Positions 16,360 through 25,385 are shown, counted from the first letter of the stretch. The stretch: 64,000 nucleotides of DNA from Candidatus Dormiibacterota bacterium (GCA_003139695.1 PLJM01000012.1:62001-126000), one strand, 5' to 3'. Made by a program: numbers and translations. The notes: generated by a model not told the origin, from the letters alone.

Positions 16360-17347
16360 CCTGCGTTTCGATCCGATCCGTAGAGAATGGGTCGCCTACG
16401 CGACCGAGCGCAACGACCGCACATTCCTGCCGACCGACTTCTGCCCGCTGTGCCCGAGCGGCGCCGGCGGCGCATCAGAGGTTCAGCTCGACACCTTCGA
16501 GGTCGTCGTGTTCGAGAATCGGTTTCCCGCATTCGGTCCCGACCGAAATAGCGGCCGTGTCGTGCGGCCCCCAAGCACCGGCTGCGAGGTGGTCGTCTAC
16601 ACACCCGAGCACACAATGACTCTCGCCCAGCTGCCTGTCGACAGGGTGCGCCTCTTGATCGACGTCTGGGCTGACCGCTACCAGGAACTCGGCGCCCGGG
16701 CGGACGTTGCGTATGTCTACATCTTCGAGAACAAGGGCGAGGAGATCGGGGTCACCTTGCATCACCCGCACGGCCAGATCTACGCAATGCCTTTCGTCCC
16801 GCCCTTTGCGGCGGCCGAGCTGCAAGCCGCGCGCGATCATCGCAAGAGCACCGGCCGGTGCTTGCATTGCGATGAGCTCTCATCTGAGCTCGACGGGCCT
16901 CGCCTGCTCTTCGCGGACGATTCGATGGCCGCATTCGTGCCGAACGCTGCGCGCTGGCCGTACGAGGTGCACGTGTATCCGCGCAGGCATGTCGGCTCGA
17001 TCGGCGACCTGGATGCGGCGGAACGAGCGGACCTCGCTTCTGCGTTGCTCAGAGTGGCTGGCACCTATGACAAGCACTTCGGCTTCTCCACGCCTTACGT
17101 GATGGCGATGCACCAGGCGCCGACCGACGGTCAGACGTGGCCCGAGGCCCACCTGCACGTCGAGTTCTACCCTCCACATCGTCGTGCTGACCGCCTCAAG
17201 CATCTGGCAGGCGTCGAGCTCGGGGCGGGCACTTTCGTGAACGACACCAAGCCCGAAGACACCGCAGCGCAGCTGCGTCGTGCTGCCCGGAAGAGACCCG
17301 AGACCACACCGGCCAGGACCACCGGCGCCGCCAAAACCTTGAATTAG
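16352..17347 (+). CDS. galT: galactose-1-phosphate uridylyltransferase
   Basis: The 331-residue HIT-superfamily enzyme starts at ATG 16352 (MPDLRFDPIRREWV, the usual start of the family). Zinc ligands are CPLC near residue 31, and the active-site block is NKGEEIGVTLHHPHGQIY with the catalytic HPH histidine; HLHVEFYPPHR near the C-terminus completes the fold. It transfers UMP from UDP-glucose to galactose 1-phosphate in the Leloir pathway. It follows the DeoR gene; galK and galE are not in the window. Its TAG stop lies inside the -10-like element of the next gene. Confidence 0.95.
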   Translation: MPDLRFDPIRREWVAYATERNDRTFLPTDFCPLCPSGAGGASEVQLDTFEVVVFENRFPAFGPDRNSGRVVRPPSTGCEVVVYTPEHTMTLAQLPVDRVRLLIDVWADRYQELGARADVAYVYIFENKGEEIGVTLHHPHGQIYAMPFVPPFAAAELQAARDHRKSTGRCLHCDELSSELDGPRLLFADDSMAAFVPNAARWPYEVHVYPRRHVGSIGDLDAAERADLASALLRVAGTYDKHFGFSTPYVMAMHQAPTDGQTWPEAHLHVEFYPPHRRADRLKHLAGVELGAGTFVNDTKPEDTAAQLRRAARKRPETTPARTTGAAKTLN

Positions 17348-17350
17348 GAT
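17345..17350 (+). promoter_or_regulatory. leaderless -10 element before the ABC ATPase gene
   Basis: TAGGAT, containing the stop codon of galT, lies exactly 7 bp before the ATG at 17358. The spacing equals that of the DeoR, codA and greA genes. No clear -35 is seen, so an internal weak promoter is proposed. Confidence 0.35.
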
Positions 17351-17357
17351 TACGAGA

Positions 17358-18416
17358 ATGGCATCCGTCACCTTCGACCACGTGACGAAGCGTTTCGCAG
17401 GCGGCATCCTTGCTGTCAACGACCTCAGCCTCGAGATCAACGACACGGAGTTCATGGTCCTGGTCGGCCCATCGGGCTGTGGAAAGTCCACAGCGCTGCG
17501 AATGCTGGCCGGGCTGGAAGAGATCACCGACGGCGAGATCCGGATCGGCGACACCGTCGTCAACGACATGGCCCCGCGCGACCGCGACATCGCGATGATG
17601 TTCCAGTCCTACGCGCTGTACCCGCATATGACCGTGTACGACAACATGGCTTTTGGCCTGCGGATGCGCGGGATGGAGGGCTCCGAGATCGAGCGGCGGG
17701 TCAACAACGCCGCGAACATCCTTGAGCTCGGGCCCTTGCTGAAGCGAAAACCTCGCCACCTGTCAGGCGGCCAGCGGCAGCGCGTCGCACTGGGCCGCGC
17801 CATCGTCCGCGAGCCGCAGGCTTTCCTGCTGGATGAGCCGCTTTCCAACCTCGACGCCAAGCTGCGCGTGCAGACGCGCATCGAGCTCCAGAAGCAGCAT
17901 CGCCTCCTGCACGCAACCTTCATCTACGTCACCCACGACCAGGTCGAGGCGATGACGATGGGCGACAGGATTGCGGTCATGAAAGATGGCGTTCTCCAGC
18001 AGGTGGCGCGGCCGCGAGAGATCTACGACAACCCGGCGAATATGTACGTCGCCGGCTTCATCGGCATCCCGACCATGAATTTCATCCCGGTGACGATCCA
18101 GGGCACGACGGCTAAAGCTTCAGGGTTCGACCTCGAGCTCCCAAGCGCACCTGGGGTCGCCAACGCCGTTCTCGGAATCCGCCCGGAAGCCATGACGGAG
18201 ATTCCTCGCCCCGATCATCCAGGCCTCGAGCTCAAGGTGGACGTGGCCGAGGTGCTCGGCCCCGATCAGTTCATCTATGGACAGGTGGGCGGCGATGCGA
18301 TCACTGCGCGCGTCGATCCTCAGCTGAAGGTCGACCCAGGCGACCGGGTGCGCCTGGGCATCGACCGCCGCCGGCTGCACCTGTTCGAGCCAACAACCGG
18401 GGCGGCGATTCTCTAA
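17358..18416 (+). CDS. sugar ABC transporter ATPase (MsmK/MalK/UgpC type)
   Basis: The 352-residue protein has Walker A GPSGCGKST (about residues 37-45), Q-loop MMFQSYALYPH, signature LSGGQRQRVALGR, Walker B AFLLDEPLSNLDAKLR and H-loop VTHDQ, followed by a TOBE/MalK-like regulatory domain (IRPEAMTEI, LHLFEP). It would energise CUT1 sugar importers, most simply the MalF/MalG pair across the divergent promoter. ATPases of this type often serve several importers. Confidence 0.93.
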   Translation: MASVTFDHVTKRFAGGILAVNDLSLEINDTEFMVLVGPSGCGKSTALRMLAGLEEITDGEIRIGDTVVNDMAPRDRDIAMMFQSYALYPHMTVYDNMAFGLRMRGMEGSEIERRVNNAANILELGPLLKRKPRHLSGGQRQRVALGRAIVREPQAFLLDEPLSNLDAKLRVQTRIELQKQHRLLHATFIYVTHDQVEAMTMGDRIAVMKDGVLQQVARPREIYDNPANMYVAGFIGIPTMNFIPVTIQGTTAKASGFDLELPSAPGVANAVLGIRPEAMTEIPRPDHPGLELKVDVAEVLGPDQFIYGQVGGDAITARVDPQLKVDPGDRVRLGIDRRRLHLFEPTTGAAIL

Positions 18417-18491
18417 CCCAGAGTTACGTGCCGGCCGACCTCAATGGTCCTGATTCGAAGCCGCGCGCTCAGCTTTCGCAAACGAGGGACC

Positions 18492-18546
18492 TAGACTCTC
18501 GCTGATGAAAGTCGCGATGGACGAGAGATCCGCTCCCGATGAATGA
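18492..18546 (+). promoter_or_regulatory. leaderless promoter and 13-codon leader ORF before the amidase
   Basis: TAGACT (18492-18497) is followed after 7 bp by ATG 18505, which opens a 13-codon ORF (MKVAMDERSAPDE) ending at TGA 18544-18546 and overlapping the amidase start (ATG 18539). The 7-nt spacing suggests a leaderless transcript on which translation of the short ORF hands ribosomes to the amidase. Confidence 0.4.
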
Positions 18547-19846
18547 CGATTCATACACATGGCTTTCGGCGGCCGAGACAGTTCGCAAGGTCACCGCTGG
18601 GGGCCTCGACGCTCAGGCGGTTGTGCGCTCTCATCTGGCGGCAATAGACCGGCGCGATCCGCGAATTCACGCCTACGTATACGTGGACCGCGCCGCCAGC
18701 GCCTCGGCGGGTCCTCTGTCGGGAGTTACCTTGGCGGTCAAGGACAACCTGCCGGTCGCAGGCATGCCCTGGACCGACGGCAGCGCTGTCTGGCGCGACC
18801 GCATCCCCGCCGAGGACACGGTTCCGGTGGCCCGGGCTCGCGCGGCAGGAACCGCCATCCTCGGCAAGACCAACCTCCCGGAGCTCGCGGCCGCTGTCGG
18901 CACGACCAACGCCATCTTTCCACCCACCAACAACCCGTGGCGCGCAGGCATCACTCCGGGTGGCTCCACCGGTGGCAGTGCCGCGGCAGTCTGTGCGGGA
19001 ATGGCATCTGTCGGGATGGGTACCGACATGGGCGGTTCGATACGGATACCTGCCTCATGTTGTGGCGTCGTCGGCCTGCGCCCATCGCCGAATCGAGTGC
19101 CGAGCGAAAGCATCGACCCTGCAGGGCTGTCGGTCATCGGCCCGATCGGAAGAACAGTGGCCGACGTGACGCTGCTGTTCTCGGCTATGACGCAATCTTC
19201 TGCGCTGCAGCGGGCGCCGGCCTCAAAGGGCTTCCGAATTGGGCTCGCCGACGCGACCGCACTGGGGATGGACGATGCATGCGCCGAAGCCTGCCGCCGT
19301 GCAGGCGATGCGCTTGAATCGGCGGGCCATCACGTCGAGCGGATCGCCTGGGAGTCAGAGTCGGTGGCTGCAGGCTACGGCGTGGTGCGGCGGGCCAGCA
19401 TGGCGTCGTTTCCAGCCGACCCCCAGTTGTTCGCCCCGGGCATCCGCAAGCTGGTGGAGCAGGGGCGCGCGCTGTCAGCGCTCGACTATTTCTCGGCATT
19501 CGAAAAAGCCAGCGCCGCCGCCTACCAGGTCGTGGTGAAACCGCTGCTGGCCGATTTCGACTTCCTGCTCACGCCGACCCTGGGCCTGGTCCCAATGGCG
19601 ATTGAGGCCGTGCCGGCATTTCTCAGCGAGCCATACGGTCGCTATATCCAGTTCGTTCTTCCGGTCAGCTTCGCGCGCACGCCGGCGGTGTCGGTGCCGG
19701 CCGGCCTGCACGACGGGCTGCCGGTCGGCGTACAGCTGGTCGCAAAGTCGGGACAGGAATGGCCGCTGCTGGCCCTCGCCGAGCAGCTGGAGGCGATGCC
19801 CGGCTTCGGTTTTCAACGCCCGCCAGGTCTTGAACGAGAGTTGTGA
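18539..19846 (+). CDS. amidase-signature hydrolase (candidate ureidomalonase)
   Basis: The 435-residue protein has the Ser-cisSer-Lys triad of the amidase signature family: catalytic lysine in LAVKDNLPVAG (about residue 66), and GGSTGGSAAAVCAG followed by GTDMGGSIRIPASCCG around residues 142-180. It hydrolyses an amide or ureido bond in the cytoplasm. The next gene, 12 bp downstream with its own GAGGAGG site, is a barbiturase-family enzyme whose product ureidomalonate is the substrate of ureidomalonase in the oxidative pyrimidine pathway. That role is an inference from context; biuret or allophanate-type substrates are alternatives. Confidence 0.85.
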   Translation: MNDDSYTWLSAAETVRKVTAGGLDAQAVVRSHLAAIDRRDPRIHAYVYVDRAASASAGPLSGVTLAVKDNLPVAGMPWTDGSAVWRDRIPAEDTVPVARARAAGTAILGKTNLPELAAAVGTTNAIFPPTNNPWRAGITPGGSTGGSAAAVCAGMASVGMGTDMGGSIRIPASCCGVVGLRPSPNRVPSESIDPAGLSVIGPIGRTVADVTLLFSAMTQSSALQRAPASKGFRIGLADATALGMDDACAEACRRAGDALESAGHHVERIAWESESVAAGYGVVRRASMASFPADPQLFAPGIRKLVEQGRALSALDYFSAFEKASAAAYQVVVKPLLADFDFLLTPTLGLVPMAIEAVPAFLSEPYGRYIQFVLPVSFARTPAVSVPAGLHDGLPVGVQLVAKSGQEWPLLALAEQLEAMPGFGFQRPPGLEREL

Positions 19847-19858
19847 GGAGGTAGTCGC

Positions 19859-21004
19859 ATGAGAGCTCAACGAGTCGAACTGTTCGTGTGCCCAACGGCC
19901 ACACCGGCGGACACCGCCGGGTTGCAAAAGCTGGTCGACTCGGGAAAGATCAAACCCGACACGCTCGTCGCTTTGGTGGGAAAGACGGAAGGGACCGGCT
20001 TCCACGATGACTGGGGGCGCGTGTGGGCGGATGTGGCTTTGCGCGACTGGACGAGCAAGTTTCTCGGGGTTCCTGTAGACGAGGTCGCCAAGCACGTCAT
20101 CTTCGTGCTGTCGGGCGGGTGCCCCGGAGTCATCACGCCGCACATCGTGGCGATCACCCGTGAATGGATCGAAGTTCCAGATAAAGATGTCGAGGTCGGT
20201 AAAGACAAGCGGATGGTCGTCGGCAGAGCCGGCTCCGATCCGATCGCTCCCGAGGAGGTCGGTCGCATGGGACAGATCCGCAAGGTCGCCGAAGCCACGC
20301 GCCATGCGATGACCGATGCCGGCCTCACCGATCCGAAAGACGTCCACCTGGTGATGGTCAAGGTGCCGGGTCTGACGACATCGAGCATCAGCGATGCGGA
20401 ATCCCGACGCCAGACCGTGGTCTCGCATGACCTCACTTTCGGCCCCGAGGGCGCCGGCGCATACGCGAACGACGCCGCGGCGCTTGGAGTGGCGATGGCC
20501 CTCGGCGAGGTTCCGGAATCGAAATTGTCTGACGATGTGGTGCGTCGTGACTGGGACCTGTACTCCGAGGTGGCGATGACCTCCTCCGGTGGTGAGAAGC
20601 GCCATGGCGAGGTGGTCGTTTTCGGCAACGCGGCCTCGTCGCGAAGCGCGGTGCGGATCGGCCACGCCGTGACCCGCGACTTCATTGATGCCGAGGGCAT
20701 TCGCGATGCACTGCGCTCGGCGGGCCTCAGCTTCAGCAACGGCACACCGTCGCCAGAGGAGCTGACACCCCTGGTTCATGTCTTCGCCAAGTCGGTGATA
20801 CCAGGCAGCGATCGGATCCGCGGTCAGAGGATCACCCTGCTGGACGACGCCGACGCCTATCAGATCGGCAAGGCGCTGGGAGGCATGCTCGTCGCGTCGG
20901 TCACCGGCCGCACCACCAACTACGTGAGCGGCGGCGAGCGCAACTCTCACCAGGGACCCCCAGGCGGAAACATCGTGGCCGCGGTTGTAAGGGCGGAGGG
21001 TTGA
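19859..21004 (+). CDS. barbiturase / cyanuric acid amidohydrolase family enzyme
   Basis: The 381-residue protein matches the AtzD/TrzD/barbiturase family in length and motifs: the three-fold repeated domain with VFVLSGGCPGVITPH, VKVPGLTTSS, AMTSSGGEKRHGE and the C-terminal NYVSGGERNSHQGPPGG, which supply the Ser-Lys pairs of the ring-opening site. The family opens cyanuric acid or barbituric acid rings. The neighbourhood of cytosine deaminase, a molybdenum hydroxylase and an amidase favours barbiturate derived from uracil. The substrate cannot be decided by eye. Strong GAGGAGG site before ATG 19859. Confidence 0.9.
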   Translation: MRAQRVELFVCPTATPADTAGLQKLVDSGKIKPDTLVALVGKTEGTGFHDDWGRVWADVALRDWTSKFLGVPVDEVAKHVIFVLSGGCPGVITPHIVAITREWIEVPDKDVEVGKDKRMVVGRAGSDPIAPEEVGRMGQIRKVAEATRHAMTDAGLTDPKDVHLVMVKVPGLTTSSISDAESRRQTVVSHDLTFGPEGAGAYANDAAALGVAMALGEVPESKLSDDVVRRDWDLYSEVAMTSSGGEKRHGEVVVFGNAASSRSAVRIGHAVTRDFIDAEGIRDALRSAGLSFSNGTPSPEELTPLVHVFAKSVIPGSDRIRGQRITLLDDADAYQIGKALGGMLVASVTGRTTNYVSGGERNSHQGPPGGNIVAAVVRAEG

Positions 21005-21008
21005 ACCC

Positions 21009-23354
21009 TTAGACTCGCCCGGGCTGAGGCCGGCTCAGCTCGAACAGCTTTAGCGGCGACAGCGGCATCTCGGTGATGGGCACGCCGAGCGCATCCTCGA
21101 TAGCGGAGCCGATCACGGCGCCGACGGGAATGACGCCGGCCTCACCCGCGCCCTTGACGCCGAGCGGGTTGAGCGGCGAGGGCGTCTCAATGTGTCCGAT
21201 CTCGATTTCAGGCACCTCGGTCGAATATGGAATGAGGTACTCCATGAACGAAGCGTTGCGGAGCTGGCCCTCAGCGTCGTAGGCGAGTCGCTCGTAGAAA
21301 GCCCCGCCGATGCCCTGCGCAACGCCACCCTCGATCTGCCCTTCCACAACAAAGGGGTTGATCAGGCGGCCGCAATCGTGGACCACCACGTACTTGAGCA
21401 CCTCGAGCCGGAACGTCATGGGGTCGACCCGAACGTAAGCGGCATGGCACCCCGAGGCCCAGGTTGACCCCGGCGGGCTGTAGTAACCGATGGCCTCGAG
21501 ACCTGGCTGTTCGCCATCTGCGAGCGGTGGTCCGGGACGGCGTTTCGATGCGAACTGAGTCGCCGCCTCGGTGCCGCCTCCGAAGGCGTACCGAACCGGG
21601 TTAGCCAGGACCGCGATGGCAGCCAGGCTGATTCCGCGATCGGGTGAGCCCTTGACCCTGACGCGTCCGCCAACGAGCTCAAGGTCGGCCGGATCCACCT
21701 CGAGCTGCTCCCCCGCGATGAGCTTTGCCTTGTCCGCCACCATTCGGGCGCTGACCGCCATCGCGTTACCGGCCGTGACCGCGCCCCGCGACGCGAAGGT
21801 GCCCACACCCCATGGAAATCGGCGGGTGTCGCCGCCCGTCACCTCGACGTCGGCCACCTCGACGCCGAGCTCGTCCGCCACCACCTGTGCAAACACCGTC
21901 GCATGGGCCTGCCCCTGGCTGGGAATGCCGGTGGCCGCCACCACCTTGCCTGAGACCAGCACCTGGACGTGCGCGCCTTCGTACGGACCGACGCCAGTGC
22001 CCTCGACGTAAACGCCCAGCCCCATGCCAATGTGGTCGCCGGCAGGTCTGGGGCCGAGCATGGCCAGCGCCTTCTCCAGCAATGCCGGGTAGTTGCCGCT
22101 GTCGTAAACCACCGAGTTGCCGTCCTGCCACGCCACGCCGAGGTGGTAAGGAAACTGATCGGGCTGGATGAAGTTTCGCCGGCGAATTTCGGCACGATCG
22201 ATGCCGACCTCCTTGGCGATCGAGTCGAGGGTCCTCTCCATCGCAAAACACGCGTGCGGGCGGCCGGCGCCCCGATATGGCGAGGTGGGAGTGGCATTGG
22301 TGTAGACGGCACGGAATTGAACGCGGTAGTTGGGCACCCTGTACGGTCCCGGCACCTGTGCCGCCGTGATGATCGGAAGGATGATCCCGTAAGGCGTATA
22401 GGCCCCGGCGTCGTGGATGAAATCGTCGCTCAGCGCAAGGAGGCGCCCCATTTCGTCGAAGCCGACCTCGACCTCGTGGACCTGGCCCCGCTCCTGGTTG
22501 ACCGCTGTGAAATGCTCCTGCCGGTCCTCGGTCCACTTGACGGGCCGGCCCAGCTGCATGGCGGCGAAAGGCACGAGCAGCTCGTCGGGATAGAAAAGCA
22601 TGATCTTCGGCCCAAAGCCGCCGCCCACGTCCGGCGCGATCACCTCGACGTTCGACTCAGGCAGGCCGAACAGCACCGACAAGCCGCCCCGTATTGAGGT
22701 CGGCGACTGGGTCGAGTCGTAAACGGTGAGCTTGCGCTCCGACTCCGACCACCGCGCCCACACGGCCCGGCCCTCCATCGGGCAGGCGGCGCCGCGCTCG
22801 AAACGGAAATGCAGTTTCTTCCGGTGCGGCGCCGCAGCCATCGCCCGGTCGACGTCGCCGACCTCCTGGAGCATCTGCGCCGCCACGTTGCCGGGGACGT
22901 CGTCGTGTACGAGGTGCTTCGCGGCGGCTCCCGCCTCCGGAGTGATGACGACCGGCAGAGGTTCGTAATCGACCCGCACGACGTCGGCCGCGTCCTCGGC
23001 GATGTTGCGGCTCTCAGCGACCACGAAGGCGACCGCTTCCCCCGCGTAGCGCACGACCTCGGACGCCAGGCACCGCTGCGTGCGGCCGTGGGTGAGATTG
23101 GGGTGCGGGATCAGGATCGGTAGGTCGATGTTGCCGAATGGAAGGTCTGCAGCGACATAGACGGCGACCACGCCAGGCAGAGCGCGCGCGGCAGCCACGT
23201 CGATGGAGGTGATGCGCGCGTGCGCGTATGGCGATCGCACAAGGCAAGACTCCAGCGCGCCATCGTCGATGTCGTCCGTAAAGCGCCCATGCCCGCGAAG
23301 CAACCGGTCGTCCTCGACTCTCTGGACGCGCTCACCGAACCATTTCGTTGTCAT
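21009..23354 (-). CDS. molybdenum hydroxylase large subunit (CoxL-like, non-CO type)
   Basis: The 781-residue subunit starts at ATG 23354, overlapping the small-subunit stop (ATGA). It has the aldehyde oxidase/xanthine dehydrogenase a/b hammerhead domain and the Mo-cytosine-dinucleotide domain with APDVGGGFGPK and PYRGAGRPHA. The loop PYRGAGR corresponds to the AYRGAGR of so-called form II enzymes, not the AYXCSFR of true CO dehydrogenases. It would hydroxylate an aromatic N-heterocycle. In this cluster uracil to barbiturate is the simplest proposal (inference). Its 3' end faces the barbiturase gene with 4 bp between. Confidence 0.9.
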   Translation of the reverse strand: MTTKWFGERVQRVEDDRLLRGHGRFTDDIDDGALESCLVRSPYAHARITSIDVAAARALPGVVAVYVAADLPFGNIDLPILIPHPNLTHGRTQRCLASEVVRYAGEAVAFVVAESRNIAEDAADVVRVDYEPLPVVITPEAGAAAKHLVHDDVPGNVAAQMLQEVGDVDRAMAAAPHRKKLHFRFERGAACPMEGRAVWARWSESERKLTVYDSTQSPTSIRGGLSVLFGLPESNVEVIAPDVGGGFGPKIMLFYPDELLVPFAAMQLGRPVKWTEDRQEHFTAVNQERGQVHEVEVGFDEMGRLLALSDDFIHDAGAYTPYGIILPIITAAQVPGPYRVPNYRVQFRAVYTNATPTSPYRGAGRPHACFAMERTLDSIAKEVGIDRAEIRRRNFIQPDQFPYHLGVAWQDGNSVVYDSGNYPALLEKALAMLGPRPAGDHIGMGLGVYVEGTGVGPYEGAHVQVLVSGKVVAATGIPSQGQAHATVFAQVVADELGVEVADVEVTGGDTRRFPWGVGTFASRGAVTAGNAMAVSARMVADKAKLIAGEQLEVDPADLELVGGRVRVKGSPDRGISLAAIAVLANPVRYAFGGGTEAATQFASKRRPGPPLADGEQPGLEAIGYYSPPGSTWASGCHAAYVRVDPMTFRLEVLKYVVVHDCGRLINPFVVEGQIEGGVAQGIGGAFYERLAYDAEGQLRNASFMEYLIPYSTEVPEIEIGHIETPSPLNPLGVKGAGEAGVIPVGAVIGSAIEDALGVPITEMPLSPLKLFELSRPQPGRV

Positions 23355-23806
23355 TTGCCCGACAGCTCGGCCGCCCGATGGACAGCACGCCGGATCGACG
23401 CGTAGCCAGTGCACCGGCAGAGATTCCCGGCGATCGCCTCTTCGACCTGCTCAGGCGTCGGGTCGGGATGCTGGGCGAGCAAGCCCACAACCGACATCAA
23501 GAACCCTGGCGTGCAGAAGCCGCACTGCAAGCCCTGGCACTCGTGAAACGCCTGCTGAACGGGGTGCAGCGGAGCGCCCGCCGCCGCCAGTCCCTCGACC
23601 GTCGATACCTCGTGGCCCTCGGCCTGGACTGCCAGCATCAGGCAAGACCGCACCGGCTCGCCGTCCAGCAGGACCGTGCAGCACCCACACACGCCGTGCT
23701 CGCAACCGACGTGGGTCCCGGTCAGGCCGAGATCGTGACGGAGGTGGTCAGAAAGCAGACGCCGCGGATCGAGCGGAGGCGCGTGCAAGCTCCCATTGAC
23801 CTTCAC
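23351..23806 (-). CDS. molybdenum hydroxylase small [2Fe-2S] subunit
   Basis: The 151-residue ferredoxin-like subunit has the plant-type cluster CEHGVCGCCTVLLDGEPVRSC and the helical second cluster CGFCTPG with NLCRCTGY. It transfers electrons from the molybdenum site to the FAD subunit. ATG 23806 overlaps the medium-subunit stop and its own stop overlaps the large-subunit start, giving the order M-S-L, all translationally coupled. Confidence 0.95.
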   Translation of the reverse strand: MKVNGSLHAPPLDPRRLLSDHLRHDLGLTGTHVGCEHGVCGCCTVLLDGEPVRSCLMLAVQAEGHEVSTVEGLAAAGAPLHPVQQAFHECQGLQCGFCTPGFLMSVVGLLAQHPDPTPEQVEEAIAGNLCRCTGYASIRRAVHRAAELSGK

Positions 23807-24555
23807 GCCGCGAAGACCCTCTCAGTCAGGACCCGCACCAGGTGAAGGCGAAATTCCGGCGTCGCCTCCAGGTCACCGCTCGGCTGCAGGCCTCGGCCAG
23901 GATTCGCCGGGTCGGCGAGCACTGGTGTCGGGGCCACCCCGAACAATGCCAGCCGGCCCGAGGCCCGCACGGCTCCGGCGAGGGCAAAGTCGCCGTGGCG
24001 ACGCGATTCTTCGACGATCGCGAATGCCCCGGATGAGGCGGGGAACCAGGCCTCGACCAGAAGCTCGTCAGCCGCCAGGGCGGTTTCAAACACTCCCTTG
24101 AAGAGGTCGCCGGCGTCGATGATCCGGTCGCCACGCGCAGAACGCCCGATTACATGGCCACCAAGCGCCAGCAGAACAGCCGGGAGCTCCGATGCGGGAT
24201 CGGCGTGGGCGATGCTTCCGCACACGGTGCCGCGGTTGCGAATCACGCGGTGCGCGACCAGCCGCACCGCCGCAGTCAGAAGCGGGCAGACGTGAGCCGC
24301 CACCTCCGAGTCCTCGACAGCTGCCTGCCGAGCGAGCGCCTGAACTGCCACGCCGCCGTCCCGCTCGTAAATCGCGTCAAGACCAGGAAGCCGGTTGATG
24401 TCGACCAGGTGCGCGGGCTGAGCGAGCCGAAAGTTGAGCAGTGGGATCAGGGACTGACCGCCCGCCAGCACTTTGGCGTCCTCCAACGAGCCGAGCAGCT
24501 CGCACGCCTCCTCGACGGTCGACGGAGCGTGGTATTCGAAGCGAGGCGGCTTCAC
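23803..24555 (-). CDS. molybdenum hydroxylase medium FAD subunit
   Basis: The 250-residue protein starts with GTG 24555, overlapping the cyclase stop (GTGA), giving the N-terminus VKPPRFEYHAPSTVEEA. FAD-binding motifs AGGQSLIPLLNFRLA and NRGTVCGSIAHADPASELP are intact, matching CoxM/XdhB-type subunits. It passes electrons to a soluble or membrane acceptor. It is part of the coupled set that runs from the cyclase to the large subunit. Confidence 0.93.
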   Translation of the reverse strand: MKPPRFEYHAPSTVEEACELLGSLEDAKVLAGGQSLIPLLNFRLAQPAHLVDINRLPGLDAIYERDGGVAVQALARQAAVEDSEVAAHVCPLLTAAVRLVAHRVIRNRGTVCGSIAHADPASELPAVLLALGGHVIGRSARGDRIIDAGDLFKGVFETALAADELLVEAWFPASSGAFAIVEESRRHGDFALAGAVRASGRLALFGVAPTPVLADPANPGRGLQPSGDLEATPEFRLHLVRVLTERVFAA

Positions 24556-25331
24556 TCCAGGATCGCGACCGCCCGACAGGGCGACGCCTCGCCGCCCTGG
24601 AACCGCCACGGAAAGCATCCGAGGGTGATCTTCTGGTCCAGAACATCGTCGATCTGGCCGCCGAGATTCTCGATGTGAATGATGTCGTGCGGAAAAAGCA
24701 GCGTGTGCATGATCTGGTAGTCAGCCTTGGGAAAGACCTCGTCCAGGCTGCGACCGAGCTTCTTCTCGGCCTCCTCCGCCTCGTCAGCACGGATCCGCCG
24801 GATGACAGTGTTCATCGGGTGATCCGCGCTGCCGGCGTCAACCGCGATCCAGCGCACGCCACGCCCGAGCACCCACTCGGCGAAAGCGCGAGTGGGTCCG
24901 GGATGCCGAATGAAGTATTTGGTTTCGTCCACCTGAGACCTATCGGTCCAGTTCTCCGGGTAATAACGGTGGTAGCCGGTGTGGATGACGAGGATGTCTC
25001 CGCGCTCGATGCGGTGGCCTGTGTCTTTCTCCCACCTCTCGAAATGCTCCGGACCATAAAGCTCGTAATCACCGATGCCCATCCGTTCCAGATCGACTAC
25101 GCATGCAGGGCCGATGAGAAAGTCGAGCCCGAGGTCGCCGATGAACTTGCCGCCGGACAGGAAGTGCGCAGGAGCGTCGAGGTGCGTGCTGACATGGAGC
25201 GTCATCGTTATCTCCTGCCCGCCGGCTTTGTCGAATGCGAGCCTCTTGATCCATCGGATCGCGGGCCCTGCATAGCCGGCGAAAGCCGGCGTGTGCAGAG
25301 AAAAGTCCTGCGTCAGGTCCAGAAATCTCAT
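24552..25331 (-). CDS. cyclase-family metal-dependent hydrolase (KynB-like fold)
   Basis: The 259-residue protein belongs to the cyclase/kynurenine formamidase-like family: HVSTHLDAPAHF (about residues 46-57) is the metal-binding H-x-x-T-H-x-D-x-x-x-H motif, and DYQIMHTLLFPHDIIHIENL the C-terminal core. Members hydrolyse N-formyl, isatin or other cyclic amide bonds. Its coupling to the molybdenum hydroxylase genes (4-bp overlap) suggests it handles the hydroxylated ring or a breakdown product. The start codon lies only 8 bp after a strong hairpin and has no ribosome binding site. Confidence 0.85.
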   Translation of the reverse strand: MRFLDLTQDFSLHTPAFAGYAGPAIRWIKRLAFDKAGGQEITMTLHVSTHLDAPAHFLSGGKFIGDLGLDFLIGPACVVDLERMGIGDYELYGPEHFERWEKDTGHRIERGDILVIHTGYHRYYPENWTDRSQVDETKYFIRHPGPTRAFAEWVLGRGVRWIAVDAGSADHPMNTVIRRIRADEAEEAEKKLGRSLDEVFPKADYQIMHTLLFPHDIIHIENLGGQIDDVLDQKITLGCFPWRFQGGEASPCRAVAILE

Positions 25332-25339
25332 TGTGCTAA

Positions 25340-25368
25340 GCGCCGCTGCCGATGCGTGGCAGCGGCGC
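25340..25368 (-). repeat. 11-bp perfect inverted repeat before the cyclase start
   Basis: GCGCCGCTGCC and GGCAGCGGCGC flank a 7-nt loop between the NCS1 permease stop (25386) and the cyclase ATG (25331). There is no T-tract on the minus strand. In the operon mRNA it would form a very stable stem just upstream of the initiation codon, so it may separate permease from enzyme expression by partial termination, processing or translation control. Confidence 0.6.
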
Positions 25369-25385
25369 CTCTGATGAACGGGTTC

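Noticed and set aside
19475..20950. 491-codon minus-strand frame over amidase and barbiturase genes
   Set aside because: Antisense shadow with biased composition; the plus-strand genes have clear family motifs.
21009..23354. True CO dehydrogenase (coxL)
   Set aside because: The active-site loop reads PYRGAGR, not AYXCSFR, and the neighbours are nucleobase enzymes.
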